DNA of 64,000 bases from Qipengyuania flava. Lineage in GTDB: Bacteria; Pseudomonadota; Alphaproteobacteria; Sphingomonadales; Sphingomonadaceae. The notes below the pieces were generated by a model, which saw only the letters and a list, made by a program, of their open reading frames with translations, did no database searches and had not been told where the DNA came from. The stretch covers positions 1,860,001-1,924,000 of the forward strand of contig NZ_CP080410.1 of NCBI RefSeq assembly GCF_019448255.1. Reading direction: 5' to 3'. Shown one piece after another: positions 25,191 through 34,367 of this stretch; position 1 is the stretch's first letter, and every line of letters begins with the position of its first letter. Made by a program: the position numbers and the translations under genes.

Positions 25191-26501
25191 ATGCGGCAAA
25201 TCGCGATCGTGGGCTCCGGCCCGGCGGGCTACTACACTGCGGAAGCGGCGGTGAAGAAATGGGGCGACGAGGCGCGCATCGATGTATTCGACAAGCTGCC
25301 CGTACCCTTCGGCCTGATCCGCACCGGCGTTGCGCCCGATCACCAATCGATCAAGGCCGTCTCTCGCCGTTATGAAAAGACCGCGATCGGGGACACGGTG
25401 CGCTTCGTCGGCAATGTCGAGGTCGGGCCGGACATTTCCATCGAAGAGCTGCGCGAACTTTACGACGCGGTCATTCTCGCAACCGGCGCACCTAAAGACC
25501 GGGAGCTGCGGATCGATGGTGCCGATGCGAAGAACGTCATCGGAAGCGCCGCTTTCGTCGGCTGGTACAATGGCCACCCCGAATTCGCCGCGCTCGACCC
25601 CGCTCTTGACGGGCGCCACGCGGTAGTCATCGGCATGGGCAATGTCGCGCTCGACGTCGCCCGTATCCTTTCCAAGACGCAGGCCGAGTTCGAAGGCTCG
25701 GATATCGTTGCGCACGCCCTTGATGCCCTGCGCGCCAGCCGGATCGAAACCGTGACGATCCTGGGTCGCCGCGGCCCGCACCAGATCATGATGACGCCCA
25801 AGGAGCTGGGTGAACTCATGCATCTCGAAAGAGCGAGCCCGCATGTCGATGCGGCCGACCTTCCGCCTGTCGATGACGACGCCATTCTCGAGCCGGGCCT
25901 GCGCAAGTCGGTCACCTTGCTGCGCGACTTCGCCGCCATTCCCGAGCACCTCCACGGCGAGAAACCGGTGGCACTGGAATTCGATTTCTTCGCCAGCCCC
26001 AAAGCAATCGAGAGCACCGATGGCGCCATCTCGGCGGTCGTAGTCGAACGCACCACCGTCGAAGCCGGACGGGCTGTCAGCACAGGGGAAACCTACCGCG
26101 TACCCGCCGACCTTCTCATAAGCTGCATCGGCTACCAGACCTCGCCGATCGAGGGCGTACCTTTCGATGAGCGCGCAGGACGTTTCGCCAACGACGAAGG
26201 GCGTATCCTGCCTGGTCTTTATTGCGTAGGCTGGGCCAAGCGCGGGCCCAGCGGGACGATCGGCACCAACCGGCCGGACGGTTACAACGTCATCGATGTC
26301 GTCGAACAGGATATCGGTGCGGGCGCCCGCAAGGAAGGCCGCGAGGGCTTCGATGCGCTCGCCCAGTCACGCGATCTCAATGTTGTGACCTTCCGCGACT
26401 GGCAGAAAATCGAAGAGGCCGAGATTGCCGCCGCACGCGATGGAGCGCCGCGCGAGAAGTTCGTGGATGTCGAAGCCATGATCGCCGCGCTCGGCAAATA
26501 A
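25191..26501 (+). CDS. Ferredoxin-NADP+ reductase, FprA/adrenodoxin-reductase type
   Basis: A 436-residue flavoprotein. FAD binding is shown by IAIVGSGPAGYYTAEAA at the N terminus, and NAD(P)H binding by VIGMGNVALDVARIL. GLIRTGVAPDHQSIKAV, ILGRRGPHQIMMTPKEL and the C-terminal CVGWAKRGPSGTIGTNRPDG are typical of FprA and mitochondrial adrenodoxin reductase. It passes electrons between NADPH and ferredoxin, which could serve cytochromes P450 or Fe-S assembly; no such partner is in the window. The start at 25191 has GGGAGAGAG immediately upstream. phaC follows 94 bases downstream. Confidence 0.92.
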   Translation: MRQIAIVGSGPAGYYTAEAAVKKWGDEARIDVFDKLPVPFGLIRTGVAPDHQSIKAVSRRYEKTAIGDTVRFVGNVEVGPDISIEELRELYDAVILATGAPKDRELRIDGADAKNVIGSAAFVGWYNGHPEFAALDPALDGRHAVVIGMGNVALDVARILSKTQAEFEGSDIVAHALDALRASRIETVTILGRRGPHQIMMTPKELGELMHLERASPHVDAADLPPVDDDAILEPGLRKSVTLLRDFAAIPEHLHGEKPVALEFDFFASPKAIESTDGAISAVVVERTTVEAGRAVSTGETYRVPADLLISCIGYQTSPIEGVPFDERAGRFANDEGRILPGLYCVGWAKRGPSGTIGTNRPDGYNVIDVVEQDIGAGARKEGREGFDALAQSRDLNVVTFRDWQKIEEAEIAAARDGAPREKFVDVEAMIAALGK

Positions 26502-26533
26502 GGCGGCGCTTGCAATAGGATCGGGAGGGCCGC

Positions 26534-26545
26534 ATGAACGTTCAT
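26534..26545. promoter_or_regulatory. 12-base palindrome upstream of phaC
   Basis: ATGAACGTTCAT is a perfect palindrome lying 50 bases before the phaC start codon and 32 bases after the reductase stop. It has the size of a dimeric repressor operator (TetR-like). No regulator gene lies beside it and no start from its ATG opens a real gene. Function is inferred only from position. Confidence 0.3.
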
Positions 26546-26595
26546 CCGGGATCGCCCCTGATCGAAACTGGACACTATCGGAGACCTTAGCGACG

Positions 26596-28284
26596 ATGGC
26601 CAAACTCGAAGACGAAGCCGCCCAGCACACCAGCGCACTCGGCCCCCTTGTCGGGCTGACCCGCGAAGACATTTTCGGCGCTGTCGCCGTCATGCTGCGT
26701 GAAACCGCTTCCGACCCGCAACGCCTTATGAAACACGGCCAGGCGGTGGGCGAAGACATGATCAAGATCATGACGGGCAAGAGCGACCTTGCCCCCCACC
26801 CCAAGGACAAGCGATTCCAGGATCCGGCCTGGCAGTACAATCCCTTCATGCGCGCCGGAATGCAGTATTATCTCGCCGTCCAGAAAGGCGCGGCGCACTG
26901 GCTCGAAGACCTGGAACTCGACGAGCTCGAGAAGGACCGCGCGCGCTTCATTTCCAACATCATCATCGACGGCCTCGCTCCGACCAACACGTTGGTCGGC
27001 AATCCCAGCGCGCAGAAAATGGCCATAACCAGCGGCGGCCTGAGCCTGATCAAGGGCCTCAAGAACGCCTATGACGACATGGTCCACAACAAGGGCATGG
27101 TCAGCCAGGTCGACAAGAAGCCGTTCAAGCTTGGCGAAAACATCGCGACTTCGAAGGGCTCGGTCGTCCTGCGCACCGAGATGATGGAGCTGGTGCACTA
27201 CGCCCCCACGACGGACGAAGTGTACGAGATCCCGCAGCTCACCATCCCGCCGCAGATCAACAAGATGTACATCAACGACCTCTCGCCGGAGAAGTCGGTG
27301 GTGAAATACCAGCTCGACAACGGCATCCAGACCTTCGTCATCAGCTGGAAGAACCCATCGAAGGAACAGGGCCATTGGGACATGGCCGATTATGTCAATT
27401 CCTGCCGCGAGGCGATGGAGGCGGTCAGCAAGATTACCGGCTCGAAGAAGGTCAATGTTTCGGCGGGCTGCTCGGGCGGGCAGACGGCCTCGATGCTGGC
27501 GAGCAAGATGGCTTCGGACGAGGACGATCTCCTCGGCGCGCTGACGCTGATGGTCTGCGTGCTGCATCCCAAGCAGAACGATATCGAAGCCGGCTCGCTC
27601 GTCAGCGAGAACGGCCTCGAACTTGCGAAGCGCCGCGCCGCCAAGAAAGGCGTGATCAAGGGCGATGATCTTGCCCGCGGGTTTGCCTGGCTACGGCCGA
27701 ACGACCTCATCTGGAACTACGTCATCAACAACTACCTGCTCGGTCAGGATCCGCCGGCGTTCGACGTGCTGTTCTGGAATGCGGACGCCACGAACCTGTC
27801 GGCGGCGCTGATGGGCGACTTCCTTACCGTGTTCGAGACGCTCGCCTTTACCAAGAAGGGCGAAGTCGAAATGGTCGACCACAAGATCGACCTGTCGAAG
27901 GTGACGAGCGATCTCTTCATCCTCGGCGGCGTGACCGATCACATCACGCCGTGGAAAGCGACCTATCGTTCGACCAAGCTCTTCGGCTCGAAGGACGTGA
28001 CCTACGTGCTGAGTCAGTCGGGTCACATGCAGGCCATCCTCAACCCGCCGGGTAATCCCAAGGCGAAGTATTTCATACAGAAGGACAGCAAGAAGAAGCT
28101 GCCCGATACGGCGGATGAATGGCTGAAAGGCACCGAAGAGGTCGCCGGGAGCTGGTGGCCGTACTGGATGGAATGGGTCCAGGCGCGCGCGGGCGGCAAG
28201 AAGAAAGCGCCTGCAAAGCTGGGGAACAAGGACTACACGCCGCTGGACCCGGCCCCGGGTCTCTACGTTATGGAACCGTGCTAA
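26596..28284 (+). CDS. phaC: Class I poly(3-hydroxyalkanoate) synthase
   Basis: A 562-residue synthase that polymerises hydroxyacyl-CoA into PHA storage granules. The catalytic triad is visible: Cys292 in VSAGCSGGQTAS (the lipase-box-like GxCxG), Asp448 in GGVTDHITPW, and His477 in SQSGHMQAILNPPG. The N-terminal region PAWQYNPFMRAGMQYYL is typical. Length fits class I. It heads a run of genes in one direction beginning with a PHA-depolymerase-like hydrolase 23 bases on, so storage and mobilisation may be co-regulated. No phaA/B or phasin gene is here. Confidence 0.95.
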   Translation: MAKLEDEAAQHTSALGPLVGLTREDIFGAVAVMLRETASDPQRLMKHGQAVGEDMIKIMTGKSDLAPHPKDKRFQDPAWQYNPFMRAGMQYYLAVQKGAAHWLEDLELDELEKDRARFISNIIIDGLAPTNTLVGNPSAQKMAITSGGLSLIKGLKNAYDDMVHNKGMVSQVDKKPFKLGENIATSKGSVVLRTEMMELVHYAPTTDEVYEIPQLTIPPQINKMYINDLSPEKSVVKYQLDNGIQTFVISWKNPSKEQGHWDMADYVNSCREAMEAVSKITGSKKVNVSAGCSGGQTASMLASKMASDEDDLLGALTLMVCVLHPKQNDIEAGSLVSENGLELAKRRAAKKGVIKGDDLARGFAWLRPNDLIWNYVINNYLLGQDPPAFDVLFWNADATNLSAALMGDFLTVFETLAFTKKGEVEMVDHKIDLSKVTSDLFILGGVTDHITPWKATYRSTKLFGSKDVTYVLSQSGHMQAILNPPGNPKAKYFIQKDSKKKLPDTADEWLKGTEEVAGSWWPYWMEWVQARAGGKKKAPAKLGNKDYTPLDPAPGLYVMEPC

Positions 28285-28307
28285 GCAGCCTTACAAAGGA
28301 CACCTGA

Positions 28308-29174
28308 GTGACCGCATCCAAAGACGAACCGATGACCGCAACCATCCAGATGATGGAGGCGGGCGGTCGGACATTGCGCGTCGCTCACTGGCGACTGGAC
28401 GAGCCTTCGGACCACCCGCCGATCCTGTTTTTCAACGGCATCGGCGCCAATATCGAGGCAGTCGCCCCGCTGGCGGAAATGCTCACCGAGCGCCCTTTTG
28501 TCATGTTCGACATGCCCGGCACGGGCGAGAGCCCCGACCCGGTGCTGCCCTACAACCCCTTCACCATGAGCTGGAGCGCGAGCCTGGTGCTCGACCAGCT
28601 CGGCATTGGCGAAGTCGATGTGATGGGCGTAAGCTGGGGCGGCGCGATGGCGCAGCATTTCGCGCTGCAATATCCCAAGCGCACCCGCCGTCTGGTGCTG
28701 GTCGCGACCACGGCAGGCATGCTGATGGTCCCGGGCAATCCGGCAGCGCTCACCAAGATGGCCAACCCGCGCCGTTACATCGACCCCAAGTTCATGAACG
28801 AGCATTTCCAGACGCTCTATGGCGGGGTCGATCCCGATGGGCAGGCGCATCAGAAGGACAGCCACATCGGCCGCCTGAAGCCGCCCTCCCCGCGCGGCTA
28901 TTTCTACCAGCTGATCGCCATGCTCGGCTGGACCAGCCTTCCCGCCCTTCCCTTCATGAGCAAGGAAGTGCTGGTGATGATGGGCGACGACGACCAGATC
29001 GTGCCGCTGATCAACGGCCGTATCCTCGCTTCCGCGATTCCGAACGCACGGCTGGAAGTGATCGCAGGCGGCGGACACCTGTTCCTGCTCACTCATGCCG
29101 ACGAGAGCGTCGAGAAGCTGCGCGGTTTCCTCGATGCTCCGGCAACCGAGGCGGAGCTCGACCGGGCCGCTTGA
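28308..29174 (+). CDS. Alpha/beta hydrolase, PHA-depolymerase-like
   Basis: A 288-residue hydrolase of the intracellular medium-chain PHA depolymerase type. ILFFNGIGANIEAVAPL holds the oxyanion-hole region, VMGVSWGGAMAQHFAL is the nucleophile elbow with Ser in GVSWGG, GDDDQIVPL carries the Asp and GGGHLFLLTH the His. It likely releases hydroxyacid monomers from granules made by PhaC upstream. The GTG at 28308 is preceded by AAAGGA at good spacing; an ATG at 28332 is the alternative. No signal peptide, consistent with a cytoplasmic site. Confidence 0.85.
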   Translation: MTASKDEPMTATIQMMEAGGRTLRVAHWRLDEPSDHPPILFFNGIGANIEAVAPLAEMLTERPFVMFDMPGTGESPDPVLPYNPFTMSWSASLVLDQLGIGEVDVMGVSWGGAMAQHFALQYPKRTRRLVLVATTAGMLMVPGNPAALTKMANPRRYIDPKFMNEHFQTLYGGVDPDGQAHQKDSHIGRLKPPSPRGYFYQLIAMLGWTSLPALPFMSKEVLVMMGDDDQIVPLINGRILASAIPNARLEVIAGGGHLFLLTHADESVEKLRGFLDAPATEAELDRAA

Positions 29175-29206
29175 GCGGTCGGTAACGGGATCGGGAGGGA
29201 GAGACG

Positions 29207-30694
29207 ATGGCCACCGATCCTGCCCTTGCTGGCAATCCGCTCGCCAACCAGCCTGTCAGGCAATCGACGGGTACCGGCGGCGCACTGAACAAGACCGGCT
29301 TTGCTTGGGCGGTCTTCGAATGGGCTCGCAACCCCTATTACATCCTGATCGTCATCTACATCTTCGCGCCCTATTTCGCGCGCGACATCATCGGGGCCGA
29401 CCTTCTGGCAAGCGGCCAGCTCGACGGGCTGCCCGAAGATGAGGCGCGGGCTGCCGCCAACGCGCAGGGCCAGGCGACCATCGCCTCGGTAACCAAATGG
29501 GCCGGGTTTATTGCCGCTCTGACAGCCCCCTTGCTAGGCGCAGCCCTCGATCGTGGCGGGCGCCTAAAACCAATCCTCGCGCTGTTCCTCGGCTCGATCA
29601 CCATTTGCTCGGCCATGCTGTGGTTCGCCATGCCCGGCGGCGAAGGCCTGCCGGTGCCGGCGATCATGGCGCTGCTTGTGATCGCCTATGTCAGCTATAC
29701 CTATTCGGAAGTCACCCATAACGCGATGCTGAGCGTTTCGGGCGAACCCAAGAAGCTGGCGATGATTTCCGGCCTCGGGCTCGGCCTCGGCAACGGTGCG
29801 GCAACGCTGATCTTCCTCGCCATAGCCGTGCTGTTCGTGCTCCCGGCAACCGTCAGCTGGCCCTTTGCCGAGCCGCAGTTCGGCGTCGATCTCACCAAGT
29901 TCGAACACGCCCGTCTGGCGGGGCCGATCTGCGCCGTGTGGCTTGCCCTGTTCTCTATTCCCTTCTTCCTCAATGCCCGCGACCCCGGCGTTCCGGGGGC
30001 AAGCTGGACCAAGGCGTTTCGCGAAGGCGCGGCGAGCGTGTGGCGCACGATCAAGGCGGCGGCGCAATACCGGCAGCTGATGAAGTTTCTCGTCGCGCGC
30101 ATGTTCTACGCCGACGGCATGGCCGCCCTGCTCGCACTTGGCGCGGTCTATGTCGCCCTGTTCCTCGGGTGGAACTTCCTCGAAATGCTTTGCTACGCGA
30201 TCTTCGCCAGCGCCTGCGCCTTTGCCGGCGGCATCTTCGGCGGCTGGCTGGAAGGCAAGATCGGGGTGAAGCGCGCCCTGATCGTCGAAATCCTCGCCAT
30301 GATCCTGACCGGTCTGGTGCAGCTCAGCATAACGCAGGAAAGCCTGTTCCTCGGCCTCGTCGAGAACCGCGAAATGTGGGACGGCCCCGTCTTCCAGACG
30401 CTTTCGGACCTCGCCTATCTCGGCCTGATCAGCGTCGTCGCGATCGCGGCGACGGCCAGCATCTCCTCGGGCCGCACGATGCTCGTGACCCTCGCCCCGC
30501 CGGGGCGTAGCGGCGAATTCTTCGGGCTCTACGCGATTGCCGGCACCATCACCGTGTGGATGGGCCCGCTGCTGGTCGAGCAGTTCACCCTGTGGTCGGG
30601 CGACCAGCGCATTGGCATGGTCTCGATCAATCTGCTGTTCCTTATCGGCCTTGGCGCGCTGCTGACCGTCCGAATGCCGGAACGCGCTACCTAA
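29207..30694 (+). CDS. MFS transporter, UMF1 (Atg22-like) family
   Basis: A 495-residue inner-membrane transporter with about 12 hydrophobic segments. FAWAVFEWARNPYYILIVIYIFAPYFA near the N terminus and the long loop after the second helix match the UMF1/Atg22 branch of the major facilitator superfamily, which includes vacuolar amino-acid exporters. The substrate is unknown. Its location between the PHA hydrolase and an N-acyl-D-amino-acid deacylase suggests transport of a small acid or amino acid derivative, but this is context only. GGGAGGGAGAG precedes the ATG. Confidence 0.82.
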   Translation: MATDPALAGNPLANQPVRQSTGTGGALNKTGFAWAVFEWARNPYYILIVIYIFAPYFARDIIGADLLASGQLDGLPEDEARAAANAQGQATIASVTKWAGFIAALTAPLLGAALDRGGRLKPILALFLGSITICSAMLWFAMPGGEGLPVPAIMALLVIAYVSYTYSEVTHNAMLSVSGEPKKLAMISGLGLGLGNGAATLIFLAIAVLFVLPATVSWPFAEPQFGVDLTKFEHARLAGPICAVWLALFSIPFFLNARDPGVPGASWTKAFREGAASVWRTIKAAAQYRQLMKFLVARMFYADGMAALLALGAVYVALFLGWNFLEMLCYAIFASACAFAGGIFGGWLEGKIGVKRALIVEILAMILTGLVQLSITQESLFLGLVENREMWDGPVFQTLSDLAYLGLISVVAIAATASISSGRTMLVTLAPPGRSGEFFGLYAIAGTITVWMGPLLVEQFTLWSGDQRIGMVSINLLFLIGLGALLTVRMPERAT

Positions 30695-30757
30695 ACACCG
30701 CTGGACTCATCGGTTGCAATGTGGAACCTTCTTCTGCGGAGAGAGGAGCACACAACC

Positions 30758-32509
30758 ATGCCCGCATTCGACCTGATCATTCGTAACGGCACCATCGTGG
30801 ATGGGACCGGCCAGGACCGCTTCACCGGCGACATCGCCATCAAGGACGGGCTGATCGCCCAGGTCGGCGAAGTAAGCGGCGACGCTGCAGAGGAAATCGA
30901 CGCGGGTGGCCACCTGGTCACCCCCGGCTTCGTTGACATCCACACGCATTACGACGGGCAGGCCACGTGGGACCAGGAAATGGCGCCTTCCAGCTGGCAT
31001 GGGGTGACCACCGTGGTCATGGGCAATTGCGGCGTCGGCTTCGCGCCTGCCAAGCCCGACAAACACGAATGGCTGATCGGCCTCATGGAAGGGGTCGAGG
31101 ACATCCCCGGCACCGCGCTCGCCGAAGGCATGAGCTGGGACTGGGAAACCTTCCCCGAATATCTCGATGCGTTGGAGAAACTGCCGCGCACGGTCGATGT
31201 CGGCACGCATGTCCCTCACGGATCGGTGCGCGCCTATGTGCTGGGTGATCGCGAGCGCCCCGGCGCCGTCCCCACCGAGGATGATATCGCCGAGATGAGC
31301 ACAATCGTCGAAGAAGGCGTGCGCGCCGGAGCGCTGGGCTTCTCCACCTCGCGCACCGTGCTCCACCGCGATATCGACGGCGAGGTCGTTCCCGGCACCA
31401 CTGCAACGGCCGAAGAGCTGGTCGAGATCGGCCGCGCCATGGGCCGCGCTGGCCACGGCGTGTTCGAGATGGCCAGCGACATGATGCGCGAATGGGACGA
31501 ATTCGGCTGGATGGGCAAGATGAGCCGCGAGACCGGCCTTCCCGTCACCTTCGCCGCGCTGCAATCGATCGCGAAGGAACTGCCGCTCGAAGAGCAGATC
31601 GAGAGCATGCGCGCCGAGAACGACAATGGCGCCAACATCGTCGCCCAGATCGCCCTGCGCGGGAACGGCATCGTCATGGCGTGGCAGGGCACCGTTCATC
31701 CCTTCCGCCTGAAGCCGAGCTGGAAGGAAATCGAGGAGCTGTCCTGGGAAGAGCAGAAAGCCAAGCTCTTCGATCCCGAGTTCAAGGCGAAACTGCTCGC
31801 GGAGGAGCATGACTTCTCCGAGGTGAACCCGGACATCATGGGCCTCATCATGGTGGTCTGCGGCGGCTGGAACATGCAGTTCGAGATGGACCCCGACTTC
31901 AACTACGAGCCGACCGCTCAGGAAAGCATCCTCGAACGCGCCAAGGCGGCAGGCAAGACGGGCGACGAATACGCCTACGACCTGATGTGCAGCGATGATG
32001 GCAAGGGCTTCATCTATCTGCCAATCCTCAATTACGCCGATGGCAACCTCGATTTCCTGATGGACCTCCAGCAGTCGGACGACACGGTCAATTCGTTGTC
32101 CGACGGCGGCGCGCATTGCGGCACGATCTGCGACGCGGCCTCGCCTACCTTCATGCTGCAGCACTGGGTGCGCGACCGTTCGCGCGGCACCATCACGCTC
32201 GAGAACGCGATCAAGCGCCAGTGCAGCGACACCGCGCGGCTCTACGGCCTCGAGGATCGCGGCGTGCTTGCACCGGGCTACCTCGCCGATCTCAACATCA
32301 TCGACATGGAGCGCCTGAAGCTGGGCAAGCCGTGGCTCGCGTTCGACCTGCCTGCAGGCGGCAAGCGCCTGCTGCAGAAAGCAGAAGGCTATGTCGCCAC
32401 GATCAAGAACGGCACAGTCACTTTTCGCGAGGGCGAGTGGACCGGCGAGACACCGGGCGGCCTCATCCGAGGCCCGCAGCGCGTAGAGATGCTGGAGGCT
32501 GCTGAATGA
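30758..32509 (+). CDS. Amidohydrolase, N-acyl-D-amino-acid deacylase family
   Basis: A 583-residue metal-dependent hydrolase. [15 protein letters not shown] and [19 protein letters not shown] (HxH metal site) open the TIM-barrel. The Cys of NCGVGFAPA is the metal-bridging type seen in D-aminoacylases, and [20 protein letters not shown] gives the active-site Asp near the C terminus. It probably removes an acyl group from a D-amino acid or related compound in the cytoplasm. The start is the ATG at 30758 after AGAGGAG; 13 upstream in-frame residues are not family-like. It overlaps the next gene by four bases. Confidence 0.88.
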   Translation: MPAFDLIIRNGTIVDGTGQDRFTGDIAIKDGLIAQVGEVSGDAAEEIDAGGHLVTPGFVDIHTHYDGQATWDQEMAPSSWHGVTTVVMGNCGVGFAPAKPDKHEWLIGLMEGVEDIPGTALAEGMSWDWETFPEYLDALEKLPRTVDVGTHVPHGSVRAYVLGDRERPGAVPTEDDIAEMSTIVEEGVRAGALGFSTSRTVLHRDIDGEVVPGTTATAEELVEIGRAMGRAGHGVFEMASDMMREWDEFGWMGKMSRETGLPVTFAALQSIAKELPLEEQIESMRAENDNGANIVAQIALRGNGIVMAWQGTVHPFRLKPSWKEIEELSWEEQKAKLFDPEFKAKLLAEEHDFSEVNPDIMGLIMVVCGGWNMQFEMDPDFNYEPTAQESILERAKAAGKTGDEYAYDLMCSDDGKGFIYLPILNYADGNLDFLMDLQQSDDTVNSLSDGGAHCGTICDAASPTFMLQHWVRDRSRGTITLENAIKRQCSDTARLYGLEDRGVLAPGYLADLNIIDMERLKLGKPWLAFDLPAGGKRLLQKAEGYVATIKNGTVTFREGEWTGETPGGLIRGPQRVEMLEAAE

Positions 32510-33339
32510 GCCCATACACGCCCGCCAAGGGCGAATGGGCCGTCATCACCGGAGCCGGGCGCGGCATAGGACGCTTCCTTGCCCAGCATTTTGCAGCCAA
32601 GGGAATGCGCATATGCGCGCTCGACATCGATGCCTACGAAGCCGAGCAGACGGCACGGCTGTGCGGTGAGGACAGCCGCGGGCGCGGCTGCGACGTTTCC
32701 GACCGGGATGAAATGGCGAAGGTCGCGGATAAGCTGATCGCGCAGGGGGTCGTTCCCTCGCTTTTGTGGATCAACGCGGGCGTCGGCAGCGCGGACACGG
32801 TGGTTGGCGCGAAAGACCGCACCATTGACTGGCTGATGGGCGTGAACGTCTACGGACCCATGAATACCGCCCGGGCGTTCGTGCCTGCCATGCGCGAGGC
32901 CGGTAAACCGGCGCATGTCGCGGTGACCGCGAGCTCGGCTTCGGTTACGCCGGTGAGCGGCCCCTTCACGCTCTATGCAACCACCAAGCAGATGACGGCC
33001 GCGGTCGGAGAGGCGTTGTCGGCCGAACTAGCCGAGGACGGGATCGGGGTCACGATCCTGTGCCCCGGCATACTCAACACCGACATCTGGAACGCGGCGC
33101 AGGCCCGCCCCGAGCGCTTCGGCGGCCAGCGCCAGACCCCCGACAAGGTGGGTGACCATTGGCGCGCCCAACCAGGCCCCGAGGTCCTCGCGCAGGGCAT
33201 AGACGAGACCCTGGCGGCTGGCGGCGGCTGGTGCATCGTCGCCACCGAAGCCGACACGCAGCCCAAAATGACACAGCGGCATGAAAAGCAGAACGCAGGC
33301 TTCAAGCGCTACGCGATCCAAGAAGGAGACAAAGGATGA
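32506..33339 (+). CDS. Short-chain dehydrogenase/reductase
   Basis: A 277-residue SDR oxidoreductase. It has the cofactor motif ITGAGRGIGRFLA, an Asp at the end of the second beta strand (ALDIDAYEA), INAGVG in place of NNAG, Ser in VTASSAS and the YATTK catalytic Tyr-Lys. The variant NAG motif is unusual but within the family. It is coupled by ATGA overlap to the deacylase upstream and the MDR dehydrogenase downstream, so the three act in one transcript. Substrate unknown. Confidence 0.88.
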   Translation: MSPYTPAKGEWAVITGAGRGIGRFLAQHFAAKGMRICALDIDAYEAEQTARLCGEDSRGRGCDVSDRDEMAKVADKLIAQGVVPSLLWINAGVGSADTVVGAKDRTIDWLMGVNVYGPMNTARAFVPAMREAGKPAHVAVTASSASVTPVSGPFTLYATTKQMTAAVGEALSAELAEDGIGVTILCPGILNTDIWNAAQARPERFGGQRQTPDKVGDHWRAQPGPEVLAQGIDETLAAGGGWCIVATEADTQPKMTQRHEKQNAGFKRYAIQEGDKG

Positions 33340-34346
33340 AGGCCATTCGCACGGGGGCCACGCCCTCCACTCTTGAGGCTCTGGCTCTGGCCGACATCGA
33401 GGACGCGCCGGCACCCGGCCCCGGCGAGATCTCCGTCGCACTCAAGGCAAGTTCGCTCAACTATCACGATTATGCTGTCGTCAAAGGAATGATCCCGACC
33501 GCCGAGGGCCGGATCCCGATGTCGGATGGCGCCGGCGAGGTCACGGCAATCGGCGAGGGAGTAACCGAGTTCGCTGTAGGCGACCATGTGGTCAGCACCT
33601 TCTTTCCCGACTGGATCGACGGCGCACCGCCGGTGACCGCTTTCACCCGCGTGCCCGGTGACGGGATCGATGGTTACGCGCGCGAGGCGATTACCGCTCC
33701 TACGAACTGGTTCACCCGCGCACCCAAGGGCTACTCGCACGCCCAGGCAGCAACACTCACCTGTGCCGGTCTGACCGCCTGGCGGGCGCTGTTTGTCGAC
33801 TATACGCTGAAGCCCGGCGACACTGTGCTGGTGCAGGGCACGGGCGGCGTTTCGATTTTCGCGCTGCAGATGGCCAAGGCCGCCGGCGCGACCGTGATCG
33901 CGACGAGCTCCTCGGACGAGAAGCTGGAGCGGGTGAAGGCGCTCGGCGCCGACCACCTGATCAACTACAAGGAGGTGCAGGCCTGGGGCCCCAAAGCGCT
34001 CGAGATCACGGGCGGCCGCGGGGTCGATTGTGTCGTAGAGATCGGCGGTGCGGGAACGCTGGACCAGTCAATGCTGGCAACGCGTGTTGGCGGGCATGTG
34101 GCGCTGATCGGCGTCCTCGCGGGCTTTGCAGGCCCGGTCCAGACCGCCCTTCTCTTCTCCAAGAACCTGACCGTCCAGGGGCTAACCGTCGGCAGCCGCG
34201 CGATGCAGCAGGACATGATCGCGGCGATCGAAGCCAACGGTATCGTTCCCGAAATCAGCGATACGTTCGCGCTGGCAGACCTCGCCGATGCGTTCCGCCA
34301 TCAGGAAGCGAACAAGCACTTCGGCAAGATCTGCGTCGAGATCTGA
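33336..34346 (+). CDS. Zinc-independent MDR dehydrogenase/quinone oxidoreductase
   Basis: A 336-residue medium-chain dehydrogenase. GroES-like N-terminal domain (SLNYHDYAVVKG, PMSDGAGEVTAIGEGV) and Rossmann domain (LVQGTGGVSIFALQMAKAAGA, ALGADHLINY) are clear. The usual catalytic and structural zinc cysteines are absent, as in the quinone oxidoreductase branch, so an NAD(P)H-dependent reductase role is likely. It is the last gene of the phaC-led direction and overlaps the SDR by four bases (ATGA). Substrate unknown. Confidence 0.87.
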   Translation: MKAIRTGATPSTLEALALADIEDAPAPGPGEISVALKASSLNYHDYAVVKGMIPTAEGRIPMSDGAGEVTAIGEGVTEFAVGDHVVSTFFPDWIDGAPPVTAFTRVPGDGIDGYAREAITAPTNWFTRAPKGYSHAQAATLTCAGLTAWRALFVDYTLKPGDTVLVQGTGGVSIFALQMAKAAGATVIATSSSDEKLERVKALGADHLINYKEVQAWGPKALEITGGRGVDCVVEIGGAGTLDQSMLATRVGGHVALIGVLAGFAGPVQTALLFSKNLTVQGLTVGSRAMQQDMIAAIEANGIVPEISDTFALADLADAFRHQEANKHFGKICVEI

Positions 34347-34367
34347 CGCCGCAGCGCGGCGCGCGGC

